NCBI GenBank assembly: GCA_019359615.1 | Contig: JAHHHA010000029.1 | Span: 19,503 to 83,502, forward strand | Length of the DNA: 64,000 nt | From: Cyanosarcina radialis HA8281-LM2 | Lineage (GTDB): Bacteria > Cyanobacteriota > Cyanobacteriia > Cyanobacteriales > CCAP-1448 | Direction: 5' to 3' | Shown: piece by piece, positions 26,864 through 35,288 of the stretch | How positions within the stretch are numbered: position 1 is the stretch's first letter | Layout: every line of letters starts with the position of its first letter | Notes under the pieces: model-generated | Told to the model about the DNA's origin: nothing | What the model saw: only the letters and a program-made list of their open reading frames with translations | Databases searched by the model: none | Made by a program: the position numbers and the translations under genes

Positions 26864-27718
26864 TTATTGTGGATTCCACTCTGGCGGGCCGAACAAACTC
26901 AAGAATTTGTCTTTAATTCTCTTCGATCGCTGCCAATCTGACGCAATTCGCCAATATTCAATGAAATTGATTTTAATCGGATTGCGCGTTTTGATATTCT
27001 TAGTTAATCCGTAGATTACTTTTTCTGTCTCTGCTTGATAAGTACCGAAGAGTCTGTCCCAGATTATCAAAATTCCCCCATAGTTCTTGTCGATATAAGC
27101 AAGATTGGCACCGTGATGAACGCGATGATTTGAAGCAGTATTCAAGATCGATTCTAGAATTCCTAATCGGCCGATTTTTTGATTGTGAATCCATACTTGA
27201 TAAAGTCCCACGATTTCGACTGCGATTAAAATTAGTAACGGGTGAAATCCTAATAACGCCATCGGGATGTAGAAAATCCACAGAATAAAGTTTTCCACCC
27301 ACGACAGCCTCAGTGCCACCGTCAAATTAAAATCAGTCGAACTGTGATGAACGCTGTGATGCGCCCAAAACAATCGGATGCGGTGTTCGGCTCGATGGTT
27401 CCAGTAATAAAGAAAGTCGGCGATAAGTACGGCTAGCACTATCGTCCAACCATTAATGGGAAGCTTTAGAGGGCTGAAGGTTGCTATTAGAGACAGTCCG
27501 GCGATCGCAAATACATTCGCTAATCGGGCGTTAATAAACTCCTGCACGATCCCGATGCCAAGGTTAGCTGCTGTCTCGCGATAATCTCGCCACTGGCGAC
27601 TGAAAAAGTCAACGGCGATCTCTGTTAAAACGATCGCTAAAAAAACTAAAGACAAGGTAGCAAGCGAACTTTCTATATCTAGCAGATTTCCTGCGATCGA
27701 TTGGAAAAATTTGTCCAC
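26864..27718 (-). CDS. Sterol desaturase/fatty acid hydroxylase family protein
   Basis: A 284-residue integral membrane di-iron protein. Histidine clusters of the superfamily are present: WNHRAEHR, FWAHHSVHHSS and, near the C-terminus, NHRVHHGANLAY. At least four hydrophobic spans precede and separate them. Family members hydroxylate or desaturate lipids, sterols or carotenoids; the substrate here is unknown. A TetR-type operator lies 29 bp upstream of its start and the regulator gene is next to it, so expression is probably controlled by that repressor. Confidence 0.88.
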   Translation of the reverse strand: MDKFFQSIAGNLLDIESSLATLSLVFLAIVLTEIAVDFFSRQWRDYRETAANLGIGIVQEFINARLANVFAIAGLSLIATFSPLKLPINGWTIVLAVLIADFLYYWNHRAEHRIRLFWAHHSVHHSSTDFNLTVALRLSWVENFILWIFYIPMALLGFHPLLILIAVEIVGLYQVWIHNQKIGRLGILESILNTASNHRVHHGANLAYIDKNYGGILIIWDRLFGTYQAETEKVIYGLTKNIKTRNPIKINFIEYWRIASDWQRSKRIKDKFLSLFGPPEWNPQ

Positions 27719-27746
27719 GATGGAATCTCCTGGTCATAATTTAATT

Positions 27747-27756
27747 CGAGCGCTCG
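27747..27756. promoter_or_regulatory. Predicted TetR operator in front of the hydroxylase gene
   Basis: A perfect palindrome CGAGCGCTCG, in extended form (hydroxylase strand) AAACCGAGCGCTCGAATT. It lies 29-38 bp upstream of the hydroxylase start. The same core with ACC and TTT flanks is in front of the adjacent TetR gene. Confidence 0.7.
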
Positions 27757-27809
27757 GTTTATTTAAAATCGACAGATCGAGTAAGATGCGATCGCTTAGC
27801 CGCTGGCAG

Positions 27810-28382
27810 CTAGGCGAGATGTTTTTCGCAATAGGCAATCAGCATCTGAGACAACAAATCGATTTGTTCGGCAAACGAAAAGCTGTAGGCACTTTCGACT
27901 TGCTCGAATAAGATGCCATTAATCAGCGTCCAGACGAATCGAGCTAACTTAGGATCTGGGAGATCGAGCAGTTCCTCGATCGCTTCTTGATAGCGTCTAT
28001 CTACCTGCTGCAAAACTGGATTATCGTTAATCTCTGCTAAAGCATGATGGTGGTAAAAATCCGTCCAAATTACTGCCTGTTTGACGAAGTGTTCTTCATA
28101 CTCGATCAAAAGTTGTCCGAGTCTATAGATGCGTTCGGCAATCGTCCCATCATGGGCAATAGACTTCAACAGTTTGACATCTTGCCAGCTAATCCGATCG
28201 ACTAGTTGCTCGAACAACACTTGCTTGCTGGGGAAATAGTGATACATCGCTCCGGTCGAGATTCCTAATTCTTTGGCAATCTGTCGGGTGGTGACGTTGG
28301 CATAGCCCTTATTAGCAAACAAGTCGAAGCATTTGTCGAGCAGTTCTTTACGATACTCTTCTGAGTCAACGATTTTAGGCAT
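27810..28382 (-). CDS. TetR family transcriptional regulator
   Basis: A 190-residue repressor. The N-terminal HTH reads FANKGYANVTTRQIAKELGI followed by STGAMYHYFPSKQVLFEQLV, the classical TetR signature; the C-terminal ligand-binding domain is unassigned. It is transcribed towards and immediately upstream of the hydroxylase gene (91-bp gap). Matching palindromic operators in front of both genes suggest autoregulation and control of the hydroxylase by a lipid-like effector (inference). Confidence 0.92.
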   Translation of the reverse strand: MPKIVDSEEYRKELLDKCFDLFANKGYANVTTRQIAKELGISTGAMYHYFPSKQVLFEQLVDRISWQDVKLLKSIAHDGTIAERIYRLGQLLIEYEEHFVKQAVIWTDFYHHHALAEINDNPVLQQVDRRYQEAIEELLDLPDPKLARFVWTLINGILFEQVESAYSFSFAEQIDLLSQMLIAYCEKHLA

Positions 28383-28395
28383 GGATTTTTTATAC

Positions 28396-28405
28396 CGAGC
28401 GCTCG
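28396..28405. promoter_or_regulatory. Predicted TetR operator in front of its own gene
   Basis: CGAGCGCTCG with flanks TATACCGAGCGCTCGTTTTA, 14 bp upstream of the TetR start codon. TATACC upstream and TTATAG nearby could be promoter elements, in which case the repressor would block its own promoter. Confidence 0.7.
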
Positions 28406-28578
28406 TTTTATTATAGCTTGATCGAACTCTTTTTTGTCAAGTGTCTTGGCTTTAGAGCGACCTCTCCCCTTCGGCAGAGCTTCAGTGCAGCGCCCAAACC
28501 CCTCCCCTACAAGGGGAGGAGCTTTGAAGTTACTCCTCTTCCCTACATCGAAGTCAAAAAAATAATTGGGAAATTCTT

Positions 28579-28605
28579 GTGGGATAGCCCTCTGGGCTGT
28601 CCCAC
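28579..28605. repeat. Palindrome, family D
   Basis: GTGGGATAGCCC...GGGCTGTCCCAC, downstream of the RNA ligase gene, preceded by AATAATTGGGAAATTCTT as in the copy at 15260. A preceding GC-rich block (CCCCTTCGGCAGAGCTTC...CCTACAAGGGGAGGAGC) is another repeat. Confidence 0.82.
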
Positions 28606-28626
28606 CTAGAGAGCTATCTCGCTATA

Positions 28627-29274
28627 TTACTCCCAGTAATTCTGCCAATCATCTTTGAAAGCTTGTTGCAGTCGCTTCATGTAAGCATGGGTTTTAATCT
28701 TAGCCATCCATACACCACTAGCATTGCTACCCTTACAAACAACACCTTCAGCTACATCGTATTTACCCGCACGGACATCATCGATAAACTTGCCCGTAAG
28801 TTTGCCAACATAGATGACTCTAGCAATATTAACCCCACTAAAGTCTCGGATAAATTGCTGGGGGTCTACCATGCCGATATCGGTTTGCACGTCCAGCAAA
28901 ATCAGTTGTTTCGGGTCATCTGGCTTATGCATTCCAGCAAAAGAATGAGGACCAAAAAACTCGGTAAACACCATAATTTCCGGGCAGCCATATAGAGGAT
29001 TTTCTCGAAATATGGCCTCAAGCGATCGAGCAAAATCTTGGAAAAAAAGATCGGTTGCTGCTTCTAAACCTGGATGGGCGGCGTGAAATTCTGCAATTCC
29101 TCGATCGTCTAAATCGAACCTGTCGCGGCGCGTGCCAAAAGCATACCAACCCAATTCGGATTCCCAAACCCAGTGTAAATTGGTGCCGTCGTACTTCTCA
29201 AAGGCAACACACTTGCCTAAAGGGGCGTTTTTGCTGTTAGGAATTTTTGGATAAGCCAGCTTGACTCGTGCCAC
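28627..29274 (-). CDS. RNA ligase, Rnl2-like adenylyltransferase domain
   Basis: A 215-residue nucleotidyltransferase of the RNA ligase family. Motif I is E26-K27-Y-D-G-T-N with the adenylated Lys27; motif III-like VFTEFFGPHSF; motif IV EGVVCKGSN; motif V MAKIKTHAYMKRLQ. The protein consists of the catalytic domain only, without an added C-terminal domain. Such stand-alone ligases are known from phages and scattered bacteria and seal nicked RNA, possibly tRNA; the target here is unknown. Monocistronic. Confidence 0.87.
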   Translation of the reverse strand: MARVKLAYPKIPNSKNAPLGKCVAFEKYDGTNLHWVWESELGWYAFGTRRDRFDLDDRGIAEFHAAHPGLEAATDLFFQDFARSLEAIFRENPLYGCPEIMVFTEFFGPHSFAGMHKPDDPKQLILLDVQTDIGMVDPQQFIRDFSGVNIARVIYVGKLTGKFIDDVRAGKYDVAEGVVCKGSNASGVWMAKIKTHAYMKRLQQAFKDDWQNYWE

Positions 29275-29352
29275 GGTAATGAAATTAGCTCGATCGAAGA
29301 TTTTGTAATATAACTATACTACATATGTTTATTTGACAAGCAAATATGAAAA

Positions 29353-29376
29353 AAAGACGTAGATATCTACGTCTTT
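29353..29376. terminator. Perfect 24-bp palindrome
   Basis: Two 12-bp arms AAAGACGTAGAT and ATCTACGTCTTT with no spacer, flanked by A-rich sequence left and TAAAT right. It could be a bidirectional terminator or, because it lies 79 bp upstream of the ligase start, an operator. Confidence 0.5.
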
Positions 29377-29567
29377 AAATGCGTGAGGAGCAAAAGTAAA
29401 GTTTACGGCGATCGAACTAAAGACGATCGACCATAATACGTAGCATCTCGATCGCGATCGAGAGGTGCTTATAGATTAATTTAAAAAATATCTATGTCAG
29501 ATATGTGTCTCAAGCATGAATAGTTTGTGACGAGCGACTGCAATTTTAAATAGCCATAAAAATAAAT

Positions 29568-29590
29568 GCACCTCAAAATATTTGAGGTGC
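29568..29590. terminator. Inverted repeat
   Basis: Arms GCACCTCAAA and TTTGAGGTGC around an ATA loop. No gene ends nearby in either direction, so the terminator reading is tentative. Confidence 0.4.
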
Positions 29591-29751
29591 TATCGGTAAG
29601 AGGGGACACTCCATCAAGGGGGGTGTAAGGATTGTAACTGGTGAAGATGGAGAATCCTGAATCTCTGGTCTCTACAATTTATATTAAAAGCTGCTTATGT
29701 CTAATTTGTGTCTGGGGTATGTCAAAGCTATGACAATTTGGCGGCTAGATC

Positions 29752-29850
29752 TCAATAATGGCGGTAAGGAAATAGATAACCGAGCGCGACTCTGACACAT
29801 AGCGCCAGCAGGCTGACGAGAAGAATTGTCTTAATTAAGTCAGACATCAT
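29752..29850 (-). CDS. Possible 32-aa membrane microprotein
   Basis: A short frame MMSDLIKTILLVSLLALCVR..., one hydrophobic helix followed by ALGYLFPYRHY. It has the length and shape of tiny photosystem or cytochrome complex subunits, and psaK is the next gene on this strand. Only weak ribosome-site support (GAGATG), so it may be chance. Confidence 0.3.
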   Translation of the reverse strand: MMSDLIKTILLVSLLALCVRVALGYLFPYRHY

Positions 29851-29946
29851 CTCAACTAGCTAGAGAGGAACCCTCAAAACTTACCATTCTCAAGTGACAG
29901 AGGTATGAAGCAAAGATGGCGATCGCTTGTCAGCTAAAAATAAATG

Positions 29947-29979
29947 AAAGAGTGGAAAAATGAAGTTTTCCCACTCTTT
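29947..29979. terminator. Hairpin downstream of psaK
   Basis: Arms AAAGAGTGG and CCACTCTTT extended by A and T runs, 30 bp after the psaK stop codon. It likely ends the psaK transcript. Confidence 0.7.
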
Positions 29980-30008
29980 TCATGGCGATTCGATCGCTCT
30001 TGTGTAGC

Positions 30009-30281
30009 TTAGACCGCGCCGCCGCTAGCTAAACCTAGAATTATGCCAGCACCTATAATGTGACCCAAACAAGTGCCTGCTACCAATTGCGAAACGCTAA
30101 AGTTGTCAGCCAATCCTGGAATTGGCATGGGAGTACCAACGCCCGGACGTTTGACGGTCTTGGCAGCAATGTATATACCAAGAATGTTAGCAGCCACCAT
30201 GATCGCCATCACAGAGGGCGACCATGAAGTGGTCGAGGGTACGTTAGCTTCGGCTGCTGCCAGTAAACTTAAGTGAATCAA
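30009..30281 (-). CDS. psaK: Photosystem I reaction centre subunit PsaK
   Basis: A 90-residue two-helix thylakoid protein at the edge of photosystem I. After a short N-terminal extension, TTSWSPSVMAIMVAANILGI forms the first helix and QLVAGTCLGHIIGAGIILGL the second, with the RPGVGTPMPIPG stromal loop between. The start is a TTG preceded by AGGAGAAGG five bases upstream. Monocistronic; a hairpin follows the stop. Confidence 0.96.
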   Translation of the reverse strand: MIHLSLLAAAEANVPSTTSWSPSVMAIMVAANILGIYIAAKTVKRPGVGTPMPIPGLADNFSVSQLVAGTCLGHIIGAGIILGLASGGAV

Positions 30282-30480
30282 TGTCCTTCTCCTAAATAAT
30301 CGATCGCTTTACTAAAAGTAGAGATTTTGAGGTTTTCTCCCCTGACATCTCGGCGAACGAGGAAGATTTGATGTAACAGTGTAATTTTTAACCCGAACCG
30401 CCTAACGCTCTTAGAGAGTCGGTTATGTGGCGAGAAAATCCTCTATCTTCTCTAGTATTTTATGTTGCAGTGACACCCTT

Positions 30481-32955
30481 TTAAACTTTTGTCCGGGTTT
30501 CCTCCAAAATGTCCTTCTGTTTGCTCCTTGCTATCCTCTGCCTTTCTATCGATCGCCACTTTTGCTGGAGTCGATCGATCTTGGGATCTTGTTGGCCGTA
30601 GCGCCAACTGACGTAGGCTTGAGAAATTTCTGCAATTATCTGCCCCCTCTCTGGCGAATGACGCTCTTTTGAGACTTGGGCGTATTCTAAGGGAGTTTGA
30701 GCCGGATGCTTGGGATAGCCTTGGTTAGCTAAAGTTTTCAGCATTTGCTGGTATAGCCTTTCCATCGGGTGTAAAGTCGCCAACCAACGGCGGTAGCGCC
30801 AAGAGAGCAACTCATTCCAACCCAACCAACCGATGAAACCAACGGCAATTGCTACCCCTGCTGCGGTGAGCCAACCCAACCAACCTTTAGAGAATAAGGC
30901 AAAAAACCAAGCTATAGCCCCCATTAACGATTTAGCGATCGCTTCCCAGACCCCGCCGAGCCACTCAGTAACGGGCGACGGCACCCAGCCTGCTACCCAA
31001 TTCCAGAAATGCTTGAGGACGCTAAAGGTTTGGTCTTCTTCAATTGAAGGAGGAATCAGATCGTGTCCGGGAATCGGATCGAAGGCAAACCAGCCGTATT
31101 TGGGAAAATACACCTCGGTCATAGCGTAAGCATCGACGTTGCGGACGACATAAAATCCGGTAAAAGGATTGAAGTCTCCGGGGGCAAAACCTACCACCAA
31201 TCGGGCTGGAATGCCGATAGAACGCAGCATCACCGTTAGAGTAGTGGAAAAGTGGTCTGGATATCCCCCCGGTTCGCAAGGAAGTGTTGAGTGTTGAGTG
31301 TTGAGTGTTGAGTTAAGAAGTTTTTCTCCTTTGTCTCTTGCCTCTCCCCTGCTCCCCTGCTCCCCTGCTCTCCTGCTCTCCGACTGGCAGCGGAAGAGGA
31401 AAGAATCTACGAGATCGTCATCTTTACTTAAATAAGGCAGTTCTAGAGGATCGTCAGGGATTTTATAGCGCTGTTTCAGATATTGAGCCAGGTAAAGAGT
31501 TTTTTCGTAGGTAGAGGTTAGAGGTTTGGTTGATTTCCCTACCTGGTTTTGGTTGTAGTTAGCTAAAAGTTCCTCGGTATGTTGCTTGACTTTGGCAGCA
31601 ATTTGGGGCGGAACTTGCAGGTAGTATTGCCGGATGTAATCGGGGTAATTGGTTGAGGCTTTTCCCAACAAAGTGCGATCGCGATAAGGAACTTGAGAAA
31701 TTACCGTGTAGGTCAAGCCTTCAATTAAACCTACAGGCGATCGCAAGCTGCCTTCGGTGTCTAAAGCAACTTGTCTGGTAGGGAAATATAGCTCTTTGGG
31801 GTAAGAGAGGGCAGGAATGACATTTGGCAACTCAGCTACAGCCGTGAAGCTTTGGACTATTTCCTTGGTCGATCCTAAACCCCTTCTAGGAGGCAAGATA
31901 AACCGATAAGACCAATTCGATCTGGTTAACTTCTGGGTCTGGGCGTTGCGCGATATTTCCCAACCCTGACCCGTATAGCGATCGAATGCCATCGCCCGCC
32001 AATATCCAGGGGCTTGAGAGCGCACTCTTAAGACCTCTTTTGGCTCCATGACTCCGCGCAAATTTTGGTTGATGCGATCGTTAAAGCCGTAGTAGAAGGT
32101 CTTATCTAACTTGCCTTCTCCTGCCTGATTTTGGCTGCCACCGCTACCCTGACCTGGTTGCGTGCCTTCTTTGACATAACCGGGATTGATAATTTTATCG
32201 CCCTCAAACTCTCCCGGTTGCTCGATGGGAGAACTCACCGGAAACGATCGAATTTGATAGCCGGGAAACCTGGGCATCAGGGCAAAAATAGTCAGTCCCA
32301 AGCTGACGATTACCAGCAAAAATACGCTCAATCGCCGCCAAGACAAGCCAGCCGACAGCCTGGAAAGGCGGCGACTTTTACTCTTGCCCCCGATTTCTTC
32401 TAGCAACAGTCCCAGCCGCGATCGATAATCTAAGACTAAGACTGGCAGAGCGATCGCTAAAAATAGCAACAGTAAAGGGCCGAAAGCTAAAGTCTGACTG
32501 ACCGTTCCTGCTACTCCCAGCAAGATTAGCCCGATGACCATCGAATACCCCAAATCTTTGCGGCGGGGTAGGTCGAAGCTGTGCAGCACTTGCAGTTGCA
32601 CTAATAGTTCTGCTAGCACTAAGCGGGTATCGTTAAGGTTGCCGAACAGGTTGCGGAAGAACAGCCCCATGGCTAGCAACATTCCCATGGCAATTAAGAA
32701 CTTGACAGCGATGTTGCGATCGCGCCGCCGATACCAACTCCAAGTCGCACCAACAATACTCAACGGGATAGCCCACCAACTCATGACGTTGGCGCTGGCT
32801 GCCGCTACATCCGTGGCAATAATCCCGACGATGACTAAGGCTTGTACCAGCACTCGCAGCCAGAGAGAGTCTTCTATCTCTAGCGTTCCCGACGATCGCG
32901 GCGACATCTGAGGAAAAAGCGATCTCCGTTTTCGGATTCCTGAAAAGTCAGACAT
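30481..32955 (-). CDS. TgpA-like membrane protein with degenerate transglutaminase domain
   Basis: An 824-residue protein. About six N-terminal membrane spans (to about 235), a DUF3488-like periplasmic part, a transglutaminase-fold domain (about 480-660) and a further span near residue 700. In place of the catalytic Cys motif (G-x-C-x-x-F-A) the sequence is GGYPDHFSTTLTVMLRSIGI; in place of the His motif it is DAYAMTEVYFPKYGWFAFDP, with only the Asp kept. So it probably is not an active thiol enzyme. Residues about 524-561 (RRAGEQGSRGEARDKGEK then NSTLNTQHSTL) come from repeat sequence. Confidence 0.85.
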   Translation of the reverse strand: MSDFSGIRKRRSLFPQMSPRSSGTLEIEDSLWLRVLVQALVIVGIIATDVAAASANVMSWWAIPLSIVGATWSWYRRRDRNIAVKFLIAMGMLLAMGLFFRNLFGNLNDTRLVLAELLVQLQVLHSFDLPRRKDLGYSMVIGLILLGVAGTVSQTLAFGPLLLLFLAIALPVLVLDYRSRLGLLLEEIGGKSKSRRLSRLSAGLSWRRLSVFLLVIVSLGLTIFALMPRFPGYQIRSFPVSSPIEQPGEFEGDKIINPGYVKEGTQPGQGSGGSQNQAGEGKLDKTFYYGFNDRINQNLRGVMEPKEVLRVRSQAPGYWRAMAFDRYTGQGWEISRNAQTQKLTRSNWSYRFILPPRRGLGSTKEIVQSFTAVAELPNVIPALSYPKELYFPTRQVALDTEGSLRSPVGLIEGLTYTVISQVPYRDRTLLGKASTNYPDYIRQYYLQVPPQIAAKVKQHTEELLANYNQNQVGKSTKPLTSTYEKTLYLAQYLKQRYKIPDDPLELPYLSKDDDLVDSFLFRCQSESRRAGEQGSRGEARDKGEKLLNSTLNTQHSTLPCEPGGYPDHFSTTLTVMLRSIGIPARLVVGFAPGDFNPFTGFYVVRNVDAYAMTEVYFPKYGWFAFDPIPGHDLIPPSIEEDQTFSVLKHFWNWVAGWVPSPVTEWLGGVWEAIAKSLMGAIAWFFALFSKGWLGWLTAAGVAIAVGFIGWLGWNELLSWRYRRWLATLHPMERLYQQMLKTLANQGYPKHPAQTPLEYAQVSKERHSPERGQIIAEISQAYVSWRYGQQDPKIDRLQQKWRSIERQRIARSKQKDILEETRTKV
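31271..31388. repeat. Heptad and CTCCCCTG repeats inside the TgpA-like gene
   Basis: Four GTTGAGT heptads (about 31283-31315), then CTCCCCTGCTCCCCTGCTCT-type repeats. The coding strand reads (ACTCAAC)n. The insertion lies just before the GGYPDHFST segment of the transglutaminase domain. Confidence 0.85.
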
Positions 32956-33320
32956 ATTTTAAGTCAGTTGGATTCGATCGAATGGGGTAGCAGGCAGTAA
33001 AACCCAGCCAATTACTGCAATTATTCCCCAGTATAGTTAGCTTCTATAGCACTTACGCAGAAATCTGCGATCGCTCACCTCAAAACCAGGCAGAATACCT
33101 ACCCGATCGAAATTGTGGGAAATGTGTATGGTGGCGATCGACTAATCAATTTTGTCAGAGTTACCTGTCTAAATCGCATTTCCGCTCGTTACGAACGTTT
33201 TTAATCTTTCTAGATTAATAAAACAGAACTACATAAATCTTGTTAATTTTCTGGAAAAATCAATGCCAAATCTGTATGTTAAATATACAAATCAAACCCA
33301 ACATTTCAGCAGACAAGAAC
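32956..33320. other. Intergenic region
   Basis: 365 bp between divergent genes. I see no repeat family, RNA or coding frame of note. The sequence is AT-rich towards the right, which is expected for promoter sequence of the secreted protein gene. Confidence 0.4.
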
Positions 33321-33674
33321 ATGAAATTAACACCAGTAGCCCTAATTATTACTTTAGTATCAACAATAACAATTGTTTCTCCAACTAAGGCTGAAGCTCA
33401 ACTGGGATGTTATACCCGCGATAGCGAGGGAAATTGTATTGATATCGGGCGCGAGCGAGACCAATTAGGCGCTGCCTGTGTAACAACAGCAAATTTTAGT
33501 ACGTGCCAAAATTATCACAGTTTGTGGTGTCAACAAGGTTTTCAAGCCTCATGCCATGCTTTTAATTTATCTCGATCGAATCCACAATACTACCAACAAG
33601 TTATTACAGCAAATAAATTCTGTTTTGCTGGAAATGGAGATGCTTGTATTTGGCTCAAACAACAAGGATTTTAA
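33321..33674 (+). CDS. Secreted cysteine-rich small protein
   Basis: A 117-residue protein with a Sec signal peptide (KLTPVALIITLVSTITIVSP, cleavage likely after AEA). The mature part has eight cysteines (QLGCYTRDSEGNCIDIG, CVTTANFSTCQNYHSLWC, FCFAGNGDACIW), enough for four disulfides, with spacing reminiscent of Sel1/cysteine-rich repeats. No family assigned. The ATG at 33321 is preferred because it places the signal peptide at the N-terminus. Confidence 0.72.
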   Translation: MKLTPVALIITLVSTITIVSPTKAEAQLGCYTRDSEGNCIDIGRERDQLGAACVTTANFSTCQNYHSLWCQQGFQASCHAFNLSRSNPQYYQQVITANKFCFAGNGDACIWLKQQGF

Positions 33675-33739
33675 TTAACGAAAAAGTCTGTAGAGTCGAT
33701 CGCTAAAGAACATTTTATTAAGAGTCGATAAAGGTAGAG

Positions 33740-33900
33740 AGGTACGTTGGCGTAGCCCGCGCACCTCTCTTCTTGTTTTTAACGCCAGCACCAAGGGGTG
33801 AATTGGCTAAAGAGCTAGTATAGTTAGTTGAACGAAAGTGAAACCTAAACTACCACCAGCCGCGTTGGCGTAGCCTGGGCGTAGCGCGGATCGCAGATCG
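33740..33900. repeat. GCGTTGGCGTAGCC repeats (family I)
   Basis: Two copies: ACGTTGGCGTAGCCCGCGCA near 33743 and GCGTTGGCGTAGCCTGGGCG near 33863. Relatives at 10241, 23035 and 24030. They lie in the promoter region of the Rieske gene. Confidence 0.7.
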
Positions 33901-33909
33901 ACGATAATT

Positions 33910-34965
33910 ATGGCGAACAACAAAGATTCTTTTCTCCGCAACCTTTGGTATTACGCGCTCCCTGGCGATCGCCTCAAGTCTGGCAAAATGGTGGCCAAGA
34001 AGTTGCTAAACGAGCCAATTCTTTTCGGCCGCAGTCATGACGGCCTAGCTTTTGCTTTACGCGATATTTGTCCCCATCGAGCTATTCCCCTCAGCGAAGG
34101 CAGATTTGACGGTCGAGAAATCGAATGTTGCTATCACGGCTGGCGGTTCGATCCGACAGGGAAATGCACGGCGATTCCGGCGCTCAATGGCAATCAATCC
34201 CTCGAAGATCTGGGACGAATTCGAGTGCAACAATACCCAGTACGGGAAGTTCAGGGCAATATCTGGATTTATATGCCTGCCAAAACTAAAGCCAATATTG
34301 ACTTACCAGACATGGAAGTTCCTTTAGTGCCTGGATTTGGCGATTGCTGCTATCAGGCGATCGAAATTATGCGCTTTCCTTGTTATATCGACCATGCCGT
34401 AGTCGGTTTGATGGACCCAGCCCACGTCCCATTCGTCCATCGCGCCTGGTGGTGGAATACTGATGTCGTTCTATCTGACGAAATCAAAGCCTTTATCCCA
34501 TCGACCTATGGCTTTACCATGAAGCGGCATCAACTGGAGCGACCAACATTTTTCTACAACTTGATCGGTAAAGAGCCGGAGGTAGAAATCTCTTTTCAAC
34601 TACCTGGGGTGAGGATCGAACAGCTTACTACTAAAAAGCATCGGGTATGCAACCTCACGACCATTACGCCGATTTCGGAAACAGAAACAGAAGTAACTAC
34701 ATCTTTCTATACCACTCTGCCCTGGTTTACAGCCCTCAAGCCGATTTTGTTACCATTTGTTCGCACGTTCCTCAACCAGGACAGGGAAATGGTAGTCAAA
34801 CAGCAAATAGGCTTGCAGTACAATCCCCCCTTAATGCTAATCGATGATGCCGATACTCAAGCTAATTGGTACTATCAGATCAAAACCGAATTTGCCCGTT
34901 CTACAGCCGAAAATCGCCCATTTAGCAATCCAGTCAAAGAACGAGTATTGCATTGGCGCAGGTAA
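33910..34965 (+). CDS. Rieske aromatic-ring-hydroxylating oxygenase, alpha subunit
   Basis: A 351-residue oxygenase. Rieske [2Fe-2S] ligands C54-x-H56 (DICPHRAIPLSEG) and C73-x2-H76 (IECCYHGWRFDPTG). The catalytic domain contains DHAVVGLMDPAHVPFVHRAW, giving the His residues of the mononuclear iron site. Related to the vanillate demethylase/chlorophyllide-type and pheophorbide oxygenase families that are frequent in cyanobacteria; substrate unknown. No reductase gene is adjacent, so electrons probably come from ferredoxin. Confidence 0.9.
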   Translation: MANNKDSFLRNLWYYALPGDRLKSGKMVAKKLLNEPILFGRSHDGLAFALRDICPHRAIPLSEGRFDGREIECCYHGWRFDPTGKCTAIPALNGNQSLEDLGRIRVQQYPVREVQGNIWIYMPAKTKANIDLPDMEVPLVPGFGDCCYQAIEIMRFPCYIDHAVVGLMDPAHVPFVHRAWWWNTDVVLSDEIKAFIPSTYGFTMKRHQLERPTFFYNLIGKEPEVEISFQLPGVRIEQLTTKKHRVCNLTTITPISETETEVTTSFYTTLPWFTALKPILLPFVRTFLNQDREMVVKQQIGLQYNPPLMLIDDADTQANWYYQIKTEFARSTAENRPFSNPVKERVLHWRR

Positions 34966-35039
34966 AAATGCCCATACAAAATGGGGGTAGGCATTGCCTA
35001 CCCCGAACAGAAGCTATTTTGGGTTAGCTCGAATTCATC

Positions 35040-35166
35040 CTGATACCAAATCCGCTTAGCAAAAGTTGGTTTGCCCTCACCCCGCCTTCGGCACCCCTCT
35101 CCCAAGCTTGGGAGAGGGGAAGGGGTGAGGGCTGGATTCCTGCTTTTAAAAGCCGGATTTCGTATG
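35040..35166. repeat. Family-B repeat, copy
   Basis: TACCAAATCCGCTTAGCAAA at the left, core CTCTCCCAAGCTTGGGAGAG, right end GCCGGATTTCGTATGA. Tandem with the next copy; together they fill the 323-bp gap. Confidence 0.82.
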
Positions 35167-35287
35167 ATACCAAATCCGGTTTACAAAACCGTGTTGACCT
35201 CAAGGAGCCTCCGGCACCCCTCTCCCTTGGGAGAGGGGTTGGGGGTGAGGGCAGCAATGGATGGTATGAGAACCGGATTGCGTATGA
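35167..35287. repeat. Family-B repeat, most complete copy
   Basis: Left terminal repeat TACCAAATCCGGTTTACAAA, core CCCCTCTCCCTTGGGAGAGG, TTGGGGGTGAGGGCAGCAAT, right end GAACCGGATTGCGTATGA. About 120 bp and used as the reference for the interrupted copy at 4640-5152. Confidence 0.85.
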
Positions 35288-35288
35288 C

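Larger units (their letters stand above)
29275..30008. other. 734-bp region of inverted repeats
   Basis: No conventional gene. It holds three strong inverted repeats (listed separately), a HIP1-rich patch near 29410-29460 and one 32-codon open frame. The paired AAATATGTGTCT-type words near 29500 and 29705 (ATATGTGTCTC and TTTGTGTCTGG) suggest a partial duplication. Confidence 0.5.
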
